A stretch of 41,719 nt of DNA from Caulobacter sp. CCUG 60055 (GTDB lineage Bacteria; Pseudomonadota; Alphaproteobacteria; Caulobacterales; Caulobacteraceae). The notes beneath the pieces are model-generated. The model did not search any database and was not told the origin of the DNA. It worked only from the letters and a program-made list of their open reading frames with translations. Shown piece by piece: positions 16,216 through 23,687 of this stretch (the stretch's first letter is position 1; every line of letters begins with the position of its first letter). A program made the position numbers and the translations under genes. The stretch covers positions 1 through 41,719 of the forward strand of contig NZ_PUIC01000020.1 in assembly GCF_022750545.1 (NCBI RefSeq), given 5' to 3'.

Positions 16216-17751
16216 ATGATGGCCGGACGCAAACTTCTCCTGTGCCTTGTCTCCGTTCTGGCCCTGGGCGCGGCGCAGCGCGCCGCCGCCGAGACCGTTC
16301 ACCGGGCCGGCGACGTCATCATGGAAACGCGTTCGGTGACGGCGGCGGACGGAGAGGTGGTGCCGTTCGAACTCGGCACCCTGTTCGTCCCCGAGAACCG
16401 CGCCGTTCCCGGCAGCCGCATCATCGGTGTCGGCTTCGCGCGCATCCGGTCGAACCGGTCCGGCGACAGCACGCCTACGGTGCACCTGCCGGGCGGCCCC
16501 GGCGAAACCGACATGGAGCCGCTGTTCAAGACCGATCCGGAATCGCAGCGCGACCTGACCCAGCTCCTGCAGTACCGGGCGATCGGCGACGTGCTGGTGA
16601 TCGACCAGCGGGGCTATTCCGAACGCGGAGAGGTCCTGAACTTCGCCTACCATCCCATCGCACGTCCCCTGGATCGTCCTGGCTCCCGCGCCGGCGAAAC
16701 GGAGACCTTCATCGAGGTCGCCAAGGCGGCGGTCGCCGCCAATTCAGGACGGGACCTGTCCGGCTACACGGTTATCCAGTGCGCCGAGGACGTGAACGAT
16801 CTGCGGCGAGCCCTGGGCTACGAGAAGATCAGGCTGGTCGGGCAGAGCTTCGGGTCCCAATGGGGTTTCGCGGTCCTGCGCACCCACCCCGAGATCGTCC
16901 AGCGGGCGCTGCTGTCCGGCGTGGAGCCCCTCGACTACGCCTACGACATGCCCTCCCAGGTGTTCGGCGCGCTCCAGCGCATCTCGTGGGACGCCGAGCA
17001 CGACGCCGGGCTCGCCCCCTACATGCCCCCGGGCGGGCTGGTGGGGGCCATAAGGTCGGTGCGCGAACGTCTCCTGCGGGCGCCGGTGAAGGTCACGCTC
17101 AAGGACCCCAAGACGGGCCGCGTCGACGTCATCACCCTGGGGGCGGAGGATTTCCAGCGGGCGGTGATCCGGCCCGAGGGGACCCGGCCGCCGCGCGCCT
17201 GGCCGGCCTTCATCCTGTCGATCTATTACGGCCGCTATGACGACTGGGCCCGGGAGGTGATGCAGGACCGCGCCGGCTCCAAGGACGAGATGGGGCTGAT
17301 CGGTCCCCTGATCGACACCAGCCTGGGGGTCACGCCCGCCCGGGAGCATCTCCTGCGAACCGATCCGGCGGCCGACCTGCTCGGCTGGTGGAACTTCGAT
17401 TTCTACATCGCGACCGCGTCCATCTGGCCGAGTCCCGACGTCGGCGACGACTTCCGCACCCCCGTCCTCAACCCCGTCCCGGTGCTGTTCGTCGAGGGCG
17501 ATTGGGACATCTCGACCCCCTACGAAAACATGCTGAACATGCTCCCCTACTTCCCCAACAGCCGGGCCATCCTTGTTCACCGGGGGAGCCACGGCGCGCG
17601 CTACGCGATCTTCGCGCGCCAGCCTCAGGTGATGGAGGCCGCGCTGAGGTTTCTGAAAACCGGCGAGACCCAGGCCCTACCGGTCTCCGTGTCGCTGGAC
17701 GTTCCGAAATTCCAGGTCCCGGCCTTCGCGCCCCCGGCCCGCCAGCCCTGA
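16216..17751 (+). CDS. Exported alpha/beta hydrolase, TAP-like peptidase (copy 2)
   Basis: Paralogue of the gene at 3740, 511 aa. Signal peptide at residues 1-26 (ends QRAAA-E). Motifs: HLPGGPGETDM (oxyanion loop; GETD replaces the GSSY of copy 1), LVGQSFGSQWGF (Ser211), FVEGDWDISTP (acid; FVEGD instead of FVHGD) and VHRGSHGARY (His). The intact triad and signal peptide indicate a periplasmic peptidase. DNA around the Ser codon is almost identical to copy 1, whereas the ends are more diverged, which suggests duplication with retained or converted active-site sequence. It heads a unit with the D-aminopeptidase and creatininase-type genes below element B. The altered oxyanion-loop residues suggest a changed substrate preference. 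Confidence 0.88.
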   Translation: MMAGRKLLLCLVSVLALGAAQRAAAETVHRAGDVIMETRSVTAADGEVVPFELGTLFVPENRAVPGSRIIGVGFARIRSNRSGDSTPTVHLPGGPGETDMEPLFKTDPESQRDLTQLLQYRAIGDVLVIDQRGYSERGEVLNFAYHPIARPLDRPGSRAGETETFIEVAKAAVAANSGRDLSGYTVIQCAEDVNDLRRALGYEKIRLVGQSFGSQWGFAVLRTHPEIVQRALLSGVEPLDYAYDMPSQVFGALQRISWDAEHDAGLAPYMPPGGLVGAIRSVRERLLRAPVKVTLKDPKTGRVDVITLGAEDFQRAVIRPEGTRPPRAWPAFILSIYYGRYDDWAREVMQDRAGSKDEMGLIGPLIDTSLGVTPAREHLLRTDPAADLLGWWNFDFYIATASIWPSPDVGDDFRTPVLNPVPVLFVEGDWDISTPYENMLNMLPYFPNSRAILVHRGSHGARYAIFARQPQVMEAALRFLKTGETQALPVSVSLDVPKFQVPAFAPPARQP

Positions 17752-17782
17752 CGTCCCGCTCACCTCCAGGACCCGCTGCATC

Positions 17783-18697
17783 ATGGGCATTCCCAAAAAC
17801 GTCGCTCGGACCGCCTGCCTCCTGGCGCTGCTGCTCGCGCCCGCGAACGCCGCCTCGGCCAAGGACGGCTACAGGGTGTTCGTCTCCGTCGACATGGAGG
17901 GCGTGACCGGGGTGGTGGGACCCGGCCAGCTATCTTCGGCCGGCGCCGAGTACCAGCGCTTCCGGAAGTTCATGACCGATGAGGTCCTCGCGGCGATCGC
18001 CGGCGCGCGGGCGGCGGGCGCCACCGACTTCGTGGTCGCCGATGGGCATGGCGACATGCAGAACCTTCTCATCGAGGACTTGCCCGCCGATGTCGTCGTG
18101 GTGCGCGGCGGCCCACGGCCTCTCGGGATGATGGAAGGCGTCGAGCGGGGCCGGTTCGACGGCGCCATGCTCATCGGCTATCACGCCAGCGCCTCCAGCC
18201 TGACGGGCGTCCGCGCCCACACCTTCTCCAGCGCCAGGCTGTCGGAGGTCAGGCTGAACGGAGCTCCCGCCTCGGAAGGCCTGGTCAATGCGGCCATCGC
18301 GGCGCAGTTCGGCGTCCCGATCATCCTGGCGAGCGGCGACGACGCGGCCATGGACGAACTGCGTCCCGCGCTGGGCGGCGCGGAAACGGTGACGGTCAAG
18401 CGCGCCGCCGGGTACCAGGCGACGGAGACCCTGACGCCGCAACAGGGCCAGGCCCTGATCCGCGCCGCGGCGGCCCGGGCGGTGGCGGCCATCCCGACCC
18501 GCGCGGCGCCCAAGGCCAAGGGGCCCGTGACGATCGACCTGACCTTCCATGCCTACCGGCCCGCCGAGATCCTCTCATGGCTGCCGATGGTCGAGCGCAC
18601 CGGTGCCCGATCCGTCCGCTTCAAGGCGTCGGACCCCGCCGCCGCGATGAAGTTCGTCGATTTCGCCCTGTCCTACTCCGTCGAACTGGAACCCTAG
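17783..18697 (+). CDS. M55-family D-aminopeptidase (DppA-like), probably exported
   Basis: Zinc-dependent D-aminopeptidase family (M55; Bacillus DppA releases D-Ala from D-amino-acid peptides). Residues 1-27 look like a signal peptide (CLLALLLAPANAASA), unlike cytoplasmic DppA. Ligand motifs expected from DppA are present: SVDMEGVTG (Asp37, Glu39), VADGHGDM (His), GYHAS (His) and the Glu in LNGAPASEGL; VRAHTFSS offers the catalytic His. Length 304 aa is about 30 longer than DppA, accounted for by the leader. Gap to the upstream peptidase is 31 bases. It is one of the strongest pointers that the locus handles peptides containing D-residues. Confidence 0.88.
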   Translation: MGIPKNVARTACLLALLLAPANAASAKDGYRVFVSVDMEGVTGVVGPGQLSSAGAEYQRFRKFMTDEVLAAIAGARAAGATDFVVADGHGDMQNLLIEDLPADVVVVRGGPRPLGMMEGVERGRFDGAMLIGYHASASSLTGVRAHTFSSARLSEVRLNGAPASEGLVNAAIAAQFGVPIILASGDDAAMDELRPALGGAETVTVKRAAGYQATETLTPQQGQALIRAAAARAVAAIPTRAAPKAKGPVTIDLTFHAYRPAEILSWLPMVERTGARSVRFKASDPAAAMKFVDFALSYSVELEP

Positions 18698-18736
18698 GCG
18701 CCGCGGCCCGGCGCTCAACCGCTTTCGGAGTGAACA

Positions 18737-19501
18737 ATGCTGCTGGCTTTCTCCACCTGGTCCGAAATTGAAGCCGTTCTGCGCTCGTCGCAGACCATCG
18801 TCATCCCCATCGGGTCCTGCGAGCAGCATGGCCCGACCGGCCTGCTGGGAACCGACTGGCTTTGCCCCGAGATCATCGCGCACGCCGCCGCCACGGCTGG
18901 AAACGCCCTAGTCGCGCCGACCTTCAACATCGGAATGGCCCAGCATCATCTGGGCTTCGCCGGGACGATCTCGCTGCGGCCGTCGACCTTCCAGGCGGCG
19001 ATCTGCGACTGGTCGCGCTCACTGGCGCGCCACGGCTTCCGGCGCCTCTACTTCCTCAATGGGCATGGCGGGAACATCGCCTCGATCGAGGCCGCCTTTT
19101 CGGAATTCTATGCGGACGCCTCGTTCGCGGGTTCGTCCTCGCAGGTTCTGCTGAAACTTCGCAACTGGTGGGACCTTCCTGGCGTCGGCGACCTGGCGGA
19201 GATGATGTTCCCCGTGGGCCATGGCCACCACGCCACGCCGTCGGAGATCGCAATAACGCAGGCGGCCTATCCGGCCTCGATCAAGGCCGTCAGCTACGCT
19301 CCCCGGATCGCGCCCGTGGGCCCAATCCACGATGCGGCAGATTTTCGCAGCCGGTTCGCGGACGGCCGCGTCGGCTCCGATCCCGGCTTGGCGACGCCCG
19401 AGCTTGGGCGCAGGCTGATCGATGCGGCGACGGCGTCCCTGCTCGACGACCTGTCGGCCTTCGAAAACGAGAGGTCGGGCCCGCGAGGCGCCCGCGATTG
19501 A
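18737..19501 (+). CDS. Creatininase-family amidohydrolase
   Basis: Member of the creatinine amidohydrolase family (creatininase, MftE peptidase, FAPy deformylase), metal-dependent amide hydrolases. Metal ligands visible: PIGSCEQHGP (Glu29, His31), GTDW (Asp40), NGHGGN (His110) and TPSE (Glu170). Length 254 aa is typical. No signal peptide is seen, so it is cytoplasmic. GGAG precedes the ATG. Because MftE cleaves a dipeptide from a modified peptide and others open cyclic amides, a role on cyclised or terminally blocked peptide fragments fits, but this is inference. The stop codon overlaps a consensus -35 hexamer of the next unit. Confidence 0.87.
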   Translation: MLLAFSTWSEIEAVLRSSQTIVIPIGSCEQHGPTGLLGTDWLCPEIIAHAAATAGNALVAPTFNIGMAQHHLGFAGTISLRPSTFQAAICDWSRSLARHGFRRLYFLNGHGGNIASIEAAFSEFYADASFAGSSSQVLLKLRNWWDLPGVGDLAEMMFPVGHGHHATPSEIAITQAAYPASIKAVSYAPRIAPVGPIHDAADFRSRFADGRVGSDPGLATPELGRRLIDAATASLLDDLSAFENERSGPRGARD

Positions 19502-19525
19502 CAAGGTCGGTGCTCGGAATAAAGT
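19498..19525 (+). promoter_or_regulatory. Sigma-70-type promoter for the CocE-type gene
   Basis: TTGACA at 19498-19503, a 16-nt spacer, then TAAAGT at 19520-19525. The -35 overlaps the stop codon of the creatininase gene. The predicted start of transcription falls within element C, as expected for a repressor operator. Confidence 0.55.
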
Positions 19526-19547
19526 GAGCATGAATTCATATTCATTT
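19521..19547. promoter_or_regulatory. Operator-like element C (upstream of the CocE-type hydrolase)
   Basis: Contains the perfect palindrome ATGAATTCAT (19530-19539), extended as ATGAATTCATATTCATTT. It shares 15 of 18 bases with element B and the block AAAGT plus TGA..TCA..TTCA in register with element A. It sits right after the -10, about 50-65 bases before the start codon. Confidence 0.65.
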
Positions 19548-19594
19548 ACGTCAGCTTCGGCCTGACCGGGCTGCCGCCAATTCGGGGTTCCACC

Positions 19595-21508
19595 ATGAGT
19601 AAGAACGCTTGGGTCCTTGGCGCGGCCCTGGGTGCGATGATGTCGTCCATCGCGCTGTCCCCGGTCGAGGCCCAATCCCAGCTCCAAGCCCCGCCCCAAG
19701 CCAAGGCCGCCGCGAAGCCCAGGGGCTGGAGCGATCAATCCTACTATCTGACGATGCGCGACGGCGTGCGGCTGGCCGTCAGCCTCTATTTTCCCGACGG
19801 GGTCGCGCCCGCCAAACCCGCGCCGGTGATGTTCGCCCAGACCCGGTACGGCCGCGCCAAGGGGGTCGGGCCCGGGCCGGGCGCGCAGCGCGATTTCTGG
19901 CTGAAGGCCGGGTATGTGATCGCGGTCGTGGACACCCGCGGCTCCACCGCCTCGTTCGGCGGCCGGCCGGTGGATATCGGCCCCGACGAGGTGCGCGACG
20001 CCGACGAGATCATCGCGCACCTGGCCTCGCGCCCCTGGTCCAACGGCAAGGTGATCTCCTGGGGCTTTTCGTACCTGGCGGACACGGCCGACTTCGCCAC
20101 CAGCCGCCCCGCGCCCGGCCTCGTCGCGGGCGTGCCGCGTGAAACCGACTTCGACGCCTATCTCGGCCTGTTCTTTCCGGGCGGCGTCGCCAACGACGCG
20201 TTTCTCAACGCCTGGTCGGAGGGCGCCCGCCAGGACGATCTGGGCCGGGACCCCGACGCCCAGCTCGATTGCCTGGCGCGCGTGGGCGACTGCGCGAAGA
20301 TGTTCCCGACCCTGCAGCCGGTCGACGGCGACGAAGACTACAAGCTTTTGCGCCAGGCCCTCGCCCAGCGCGGAAAGCACTGGGGTCCTGAAGACTATGC
20401 CGGCGTCACCTTCCGCGACGAGCCCGGCCGCAACGGCTACACCATGTTCGCGTCGTCGCCGGCGTCGGCCCTGGCCGGCATTCGCCGGGAGCGGAAGCCC
20501 GTGCAGTACTGGGGGTCCTGGATGGACGGGGGAACCGCCGAGGCGGCCCTCGCCCGGTTCCGTTCAGCGCCCGAGGCGCCGGCGGAAGTCTGGATCACGG
20601 CCCACGATCACGGACAGAGGAAGAATAGCGATCCCTTCGACCTGGCCCGGTCGGCGCCCTTCCCAAGCGTCGACGAGCAGTTGAAGAGCCAGGCGGACTT
20701 CCAGGCTCGCGTCCTCGGGGGCGCCAAGATCGAGCGGACGATCAACTACTACGTCATGGGCGCCGGGGTCATGCGGCGAACCGCCGTTTGGCCGCCGGCC
20801 GACGCCGCCACGGTTCGGTTGCATCTCGCCGCGGACGCGTCCCTGACCCAGGCCGCCGACGCCCCCGCGGGCGTCGATCGCTACGAGGTCGATTTCACGG
20901 CTTCGACCGGGGGGACCACGCGGTGGACGGCTCAAGGCGGACCGCCGGCGGCCTATGCCGACCGACGCGGGGCCGACGCCAAGCTCCTGGTCTATACCGG
21001 CCCCGCCATGACCGAGGACATGGAGCTGGTGGGCAATCCGGTCATCGATCTCAGGCTGGCGAGCAGCTCGAACGACCCCGCGATCTTCGTCTATCTCGAG
21101 GACGTCGCGCCGGATGGTCGGGTCACCTACCTCACCGAAGGCCAACTTCGCGCCCTTCACCGCAAGCTCGCGGACCCCGCAAGCCTGCCCTACGACCAGG
21201 GATTGGCGCCTCATAGCTTCGCGCGCGCCGACGCTCTGCCCGTCACGCCGGGAAAGGTGATGCAGGTGAAGTTCAGCCTGTCCCCGACGGCGGCGCTGAT
21301 CCGGAAGGGACATCGGCTGCGCGTCGCCATCGCGGGCGCGGACAGCAGCATGTTCCGCCGGTATCCGGCCGCCGGTCCGGAGACGTTTCTCGTTCACCGC
21401 GGCGGCGGCGACGGCAGCTCGCTCGATCTGCCCATGCGCCGCTGGACGCCCGACGCGCCGAGCGATGGAAGCCGTTCCGCGAACGGCGTCGGCGAGCCCC
21501 GACACTAG
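19595..21508 (+). CDS. CocE/NonD-family hydrolase (S15-like peptidase or esterase), exported
   Basis: Large serine hydrolase related to X-Pro dipeptidyl-peptidases and cocaine esterase, 637 aa. Signal peptide at residues 1-26 (ends SPVEAQ). SYYLTMRDGVRLAVSLYFPDG is the usual S15 entry; VDTRGS is the oxyanion region. The nucleophile elbow reads WGFSYLADTA (Ser159): the family pattern G-x-S-Y-x-G ends in Ala here. GSWMDGG gives the acid and TAHDHGQRK the His. The C-terminal ~200 residues form the jelly-roll domain (VFVYLEDVAPDGRVTYLTEGQ region, then LRVAIAGADSSMFRR). It forms its own unit below promoter and element C. It probably hydrolyses a peptide, amide or ester in the periplasm. Confidence 0.88.
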   Translation: MSKNAWVLGAALGAMMSSIALSPVEAQSQLQAPPQAKAAAKPRGWSDQSYYLTMRDGVRLAVSLYFPDGVAPAKPAPVMFAQTRYGRAKGVGPGPGAQRDFWLKAGYVIAVVDTRGSTASFGGRPVDIGPDEVRDADEIIAHLASRPWSNGKVISWGFSYLADTADFATSRPAPGLVAGVPRETDFDAYLGLFFPGGVANDAFLNAWSEGARQDDLGRDPDAQLDCLARVGDCAKMFPTLQPVDGDEDYKLLRQALAQRGKHWGPEDYAGVTFRDEPGRNGYTMFASSPASALAGIRRERKPVQYWGSWMDGGTAEAALARFRSAPEAPAEVWITAHDHGQRKNSDPFDLARSAPFPSVDEQLKSQADFQARVLGGAKIERTINYYVMGAGVMRRTAVWPPADAATVRLHLAADASLTQAADAPAGVDRYEVDFTASTGGTTRWTAQGGPPAAYADRRGADAKLLVYTGPAMTEDMELVGNPVIDLRLASSSNDPAIFVYLEDVAPDGRVTYLTEGQLRALHRKLADPASLPYDQGLAPHSFARADALPVTPGKVMQVKFSLSPTAALIRKGHRLRVAIAGADSSMFRRYPAAGPETFLVHRGGGDGSSLDLPMRRWTPDAPSDGSRSANGVGEPRH

Positions 21509-21576
21509 CCGGGACGCTCCGGCCGGGCTTCGCGGGTCTGGGCGCTCGTTCCGGATCGCCTGATCGCGGCTCCGGG

Positions 21577-21590
21577 CGCCGGGCCCGGCG
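21577..21590. terminator. GC palindrome between convergent genes
   Basis: A perfect 14-bp palindrome (CGCCGGGCCCGGCG) in the 97-base gap between the convergent stops at 21508 and 21606. No T-tract is present. It is a possible bidirectional terminator. Confidence 0.3.
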
Positions 21591-21605
21591 GGGCGGGCCG
21601 ATCCG

Positions 21606-22109
21606 TCACGCCCCGGATGGTCGGCGCCGGGCGGCCAGCACGCGCGCGGCGTCGGCGACCAGCCGATAGGCGGGGCCGCCTTCGTCCTCGAGCACGCGGG
21701 CGGCGACGGCGAGCTTGCCGGCCGCGCCGTCGAGATCGCGCGCTTCCAGCGCGGCCAGGGCTTCGAACCGCCGCACGCGCTCCTCCGACAGCCGGTCCAG
21801 GCGCGCGTCGATCTCGAACATCTCGACGCCCAGGGGCAGGGCGCGGCGCTGGGCGAGGCTCAGCTTGAACCAGTCGAACTCGCGGGCGGCCCGCGTCTCC
21901 AGCGCCGACCAGCGCAGGCTCAGGCGGTTGATCCGCAGGTCCAGCGAAAGCCATTCGGCGCAGCGGGCGACAAGGTCGTCGGTGGGCGCGATGCGGAAAG
22001 TCCCGCTCGTTGCAGCCGCCGCCGGAGCGGACGCCGCGACGCCGAGGATGTCCCGGCGCGAGGGGGCGGGCAGGCATGCGTTGTCGCTCGCCCTTCGGTG
22101 CGAACCCAT
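21606..22109 (-). CDS. Small exported helical protein with Tat-like leader, function unknown
   Basis: 167 aa. The N-terminus has PSRRDILGVAAS followed by an Ala-rich stretch (APAAAA), a twin-arginine-like leader. The mature part (CAEWLSLDLRINRLSLRW..., then FEALAALEARDLDGAAGKL) is predicted helical and rich in Leu, Ala and Arg. Similar short proteins occur widely in alphaproteobacteria without a known function. Frame and codon use look like a real gene. It is convergent with the CocE-type gene and divergent from the small HTH gene at 22203. No catalytic motif is visible. Confidence 0.65.
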   Translation of the reverse strand: MGSHRRASDNACLPAPSRRDILGVAASAPAAAATSGTFRIAPTDDLVARCAEWLSLDLRINRLSLRWSALETRAAREFDWFKLSLAQRRALPLGVEMFEIDARLDRLSEERVRRFEALAALEARDLDGAAGKLAVAARVLEDEGGPAYRLVADAARVLAARRRPSGA

Positions 22110-22167
22110 GGCGTAGTCTCTGATTCAGCGGTTATCGTGACCCTATCTCACCCATACCTCGCGTCAA

Positions 22168-22194
22168 TCAAAAAGATCCATGTGGCTCAAAAAG
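22168..22194. repeat. Direct repeat TCAAAAAG x2 before the small XRE gene
   Basis: TCAAAAAG at 22168-22175 and again at 22187-22194 (19-base period, about two helical turns), immediately upstream of the ATG at 22203. A candidate autoregulatory site of the HTH protein. Confidence 0.4.
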
Positions 22195-22202
22195 TTTAAT
22201 CC

Positions 22203-22445
22203 ATGCTGACGGGCGCGCAAATCCGGGCCGGAAGGGCCCTTGTCGATTGGACGGGCGCCGAGCTTGCCAAGGCTTCCAGCGTATCCCTCCAGACGATCCG
22301 CCGTATGGAGGGAGAGGTCGGGGCCGAGCGTAGTTCGGCGGCCAACATTCAGGCCGTCCGTCGCGCGCTCGAAGAAGCGGGCGTGGTTTTTCTGGACGCC
22401 GATCCGATGGCCGGCGTCGGGCCAGGCGTCCGCTTACGGGGGTAG
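22203..22445 (+). CDS. Small XRE-type helix-turn-helix regulator
   Basis: 80 aa, essentially one HTH domain. MLTGAQIRAGRALVDWTGAELAKASSVSLQTIRRME is the classic short alphaproteobacterial XRE pattern, followed by IQAVRRALEEAGVVFLDADP and a C-terminal GPGVRLRG that recurs in this family. No standard SD is seen before the ATG, but AAAAAG lies 9-13 nt upstream. It is a probable local repressor. It is divergent from the gene at 21606, so the direct repeat in the 93-base gap may control both. Confidence 0.82.
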   Translation: MLTGAQIRAGRALVDWTGAELAKASSVSLQTIRRMEGEVGAERSSAANIQAVRRALEEAGVVFLDADPMAGVGPGVRLRG

Positions 22446-22573
22446 TTAGAGTCCGAGCGGCGGAAATTCGCTTCGCCGTTGGTCGGGGAGGATTGGATGC
22501 AGCGTGCGCGGCAATAGGCGCCTCGCTCCGGCCGCACCTGGGTGTAGCGCGGTGATTCAAGCACGAGGTGTCG

Positions 22574-22642
22574 ATGGTCACGCCCATGCAGATCAAGCTT
22601 GCGCGAACGGCTCTAGGTTTGGGCGTTCGCGAGCTCGCCTAG
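22574..22642 (+). pseudogene. Truncated HTH gene remnant
   Basis: A 22-codon frame (MVTPMQIKLARTALGLGVRELA, here split as MVTPMQIKLAR and TALGLGVRELA) ending at an in-frame TAG (22640-22642). It matches the first helices of the same short XRE family as 22203, where an acidic residue and the recognition helix would follow. After the stop no frame continues the domain. It is the only gene-like material in the ~300-base stretch 22446-22744 besides the hairpin at 22688. Confidence 0.5.
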
Positions 22643-22687
22643 GCCTGCGGCGACCTTGCGCGACGCGCGTCGCCGCAAACAGACGGA

Positions 22688-22723
22688 CGCCCGCGGCCGG
22701 TCCCTGGGGAGCGGCCGCGGGCG
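22688..22723 (-). terminator. Strong stem-loop terminator for the alpha/beta hydrolase at 22745
   Basis: Perfect 12-bp arms (CGCCCGCGGCCG / CGGCCGCGGGCG, 22688-22699 and 22712-22723) around a 12-nt loop that can itself pair (TCCC/GGGA). It lies 22 bases past the minus-strand stop. In the minus direction it is followed by TCCGTCTGTTTGC, a modest T-rich tail. Confidence 0.6.
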
Positions 22724-22744
22724 CTGGGTCGGGGCGGGCGGAGG

Positions 22745-23554
22745 TCAGTTCGCCGGCTTGCCGGCGGCCTCGGCCGCTTCCTCGATCAGCTTGGCGACGG
22801 CGTCGGGCCGCGAGACATAGACGGCGTGGCTGCCGGCGACCTCGACGACCTTGGCCTTGGCCCGGGCGGCCATGGCGCGCTGGGCCGGCGGCGGGATCAT
22901 GCGGTCGTCCTTGGCGACCAGGTACCAGACCGGCTTGGCCTTCCAGGCCGGGGCCGTGACCGCGCCCTGCAGGGCGGTGACGCCCCACGGAACCTGGGAG
23001 TCGGCCATGAACGCCGCCTCGGCCGGGTCGACGTCGGCGGCGAAGGACGCCGCGAACTTGGCCTTGTCGAGGAAGAGGTAGCCGTCCTGCGGCGGCAGGG
23101 TCGGCGGGACCGGCGCGCCGGGGGGCGGGTTGGCGATCAGCGAGGACACCGATTCACCCGTGTCGGGCGCGAAGGCCGTCACATAGACGAGGCCCTTCAC
23201 CTTGGGGTCGCCGCCGGCTTCGCTGATCACCACGCCGCCGTAGGAGTGGCCGACCAGGATCGCCGGGCCGTCCTGGGCGGCCAGGGCGCGGCGGGTGACC
23301 GCCACGTCGTCGGCGAGCGAGGCGGTGGGGTTCTGGACGATCGTCACCTTGTAGCCGTCGGCGGTCAGGATCTTGTGGACGCCGGCCCAGCCGGAGCCGT
23401 CGACGAAGCCGCCATGGACCAGGACGATGTTCTTCACCGCGCCGGGGCGAGTTTGGGCGGGCGCGGCATGGGCGGCCGCGGGGGCGGCCAGGGGCGCGCC
23501 GCCGGCGATCAGCAGGCCGGCGAGGGGAGCCAGGAAAGAGCGGAGCTTGGTCAT
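22745..23554 (-). CDS. Exported alpha/beta hydrolase (EstC/pyrethroid-hydrolase-like)
   Basis: 269 aa with an Ala-rich signal peptide (residues 1-28, AAPAAAHA-A). It has the compact alpha/beta hydrolase fold: LVHGGFVDGSGW (oxyanion), VGHSYGGVV (nucleophile Ser), YVTAFAPDTGES, YLVAKDDRMIPP (acid) and AGSHAVYVSRPDAV (His). This pattern matches small esterases/hydrolases of the AB_hydrolase_6 type. AAAGGAACG forms a good SD before the ATG. It is divergently transcribed from the OhrR-like MarR gene with two identical-core palindromes between them, so expression is probably induced by whatever inactivates that regulator. Confidence 0.88.
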   Translation of the reverse strand: MTKLRSFLAPLAGLLIAGGAPLAAPAAAHAAPAQTRPGAVKNIVLVHGGFVDGSGWAGVHKILTADGYKVTIVQNPTASLADDVAVTRRALAAQDGPAILVGHSYGGVVISEAGGDPKVKGLVYVTAFAPDTGESVSSLIANPPPGAPVPPTLPPQDGYLFLDKAKFAASFAADVDPAEAAFMADSQVPWGVTALQGAVTAPAWKAKPVWYLVAKDDRMIPPPAQRAMAARAKAKVVEVAGSHAVYVSRPDAVAKLIEEAAEAAGKPAN

Positions 23555-23587
23555 GGGACGTTCCTTTCGTTTGATTCTGCGATAATG

Positions 23588-23601
23588 TTTATCGCGATAA
23601 A
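23588..23601. promoter_or_regulatory. MarR/OhrR operator O1
   Basis: Perfect 14-bp palindrome TTTATCGCGATAAA. A further half-site GCGATAA lies at 23579-23585. It is placed near the leftward hydrolase start. The A/T-flanked inverted repeat is of the kind bound by MarR dimers. Confidence 0.7.
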
Positions 23602-23641
23602 TTATGGATGCGCCATACCGGGCGCCTTGTCAAACAGAAAT

Positions 23642-23653
23642 TTATCGCGATAT
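23642..23653. promoter_or_regulatory. MarR/OhrR operator O2
   Basis: Second copy of the same core (TATCGCGATA, 23643-23652) in the context TTATCGCGATAT, 53 bases centre-to-centre from O1. It overlaps a possible -10 (TATCTA, 23651-23656) spaced 18 nt from TTGTCA (23627-23632), so it would autoregulate the MarR gene. Confidence 0.7.
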
Positions 23654-23687
23654 CTATTTTTGTGAGAATGACACCGCGAGACGAACG

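Noticed and set aside
22446-22744. A tRNA, small RNA or attachment site in the ~300-base non-coding stretch
   Set aside because: No cloverleaf, tRNA-like T-loop or direct-repeat pair was found by eye; only the HTH remnant and the terminator hairpin are supported.
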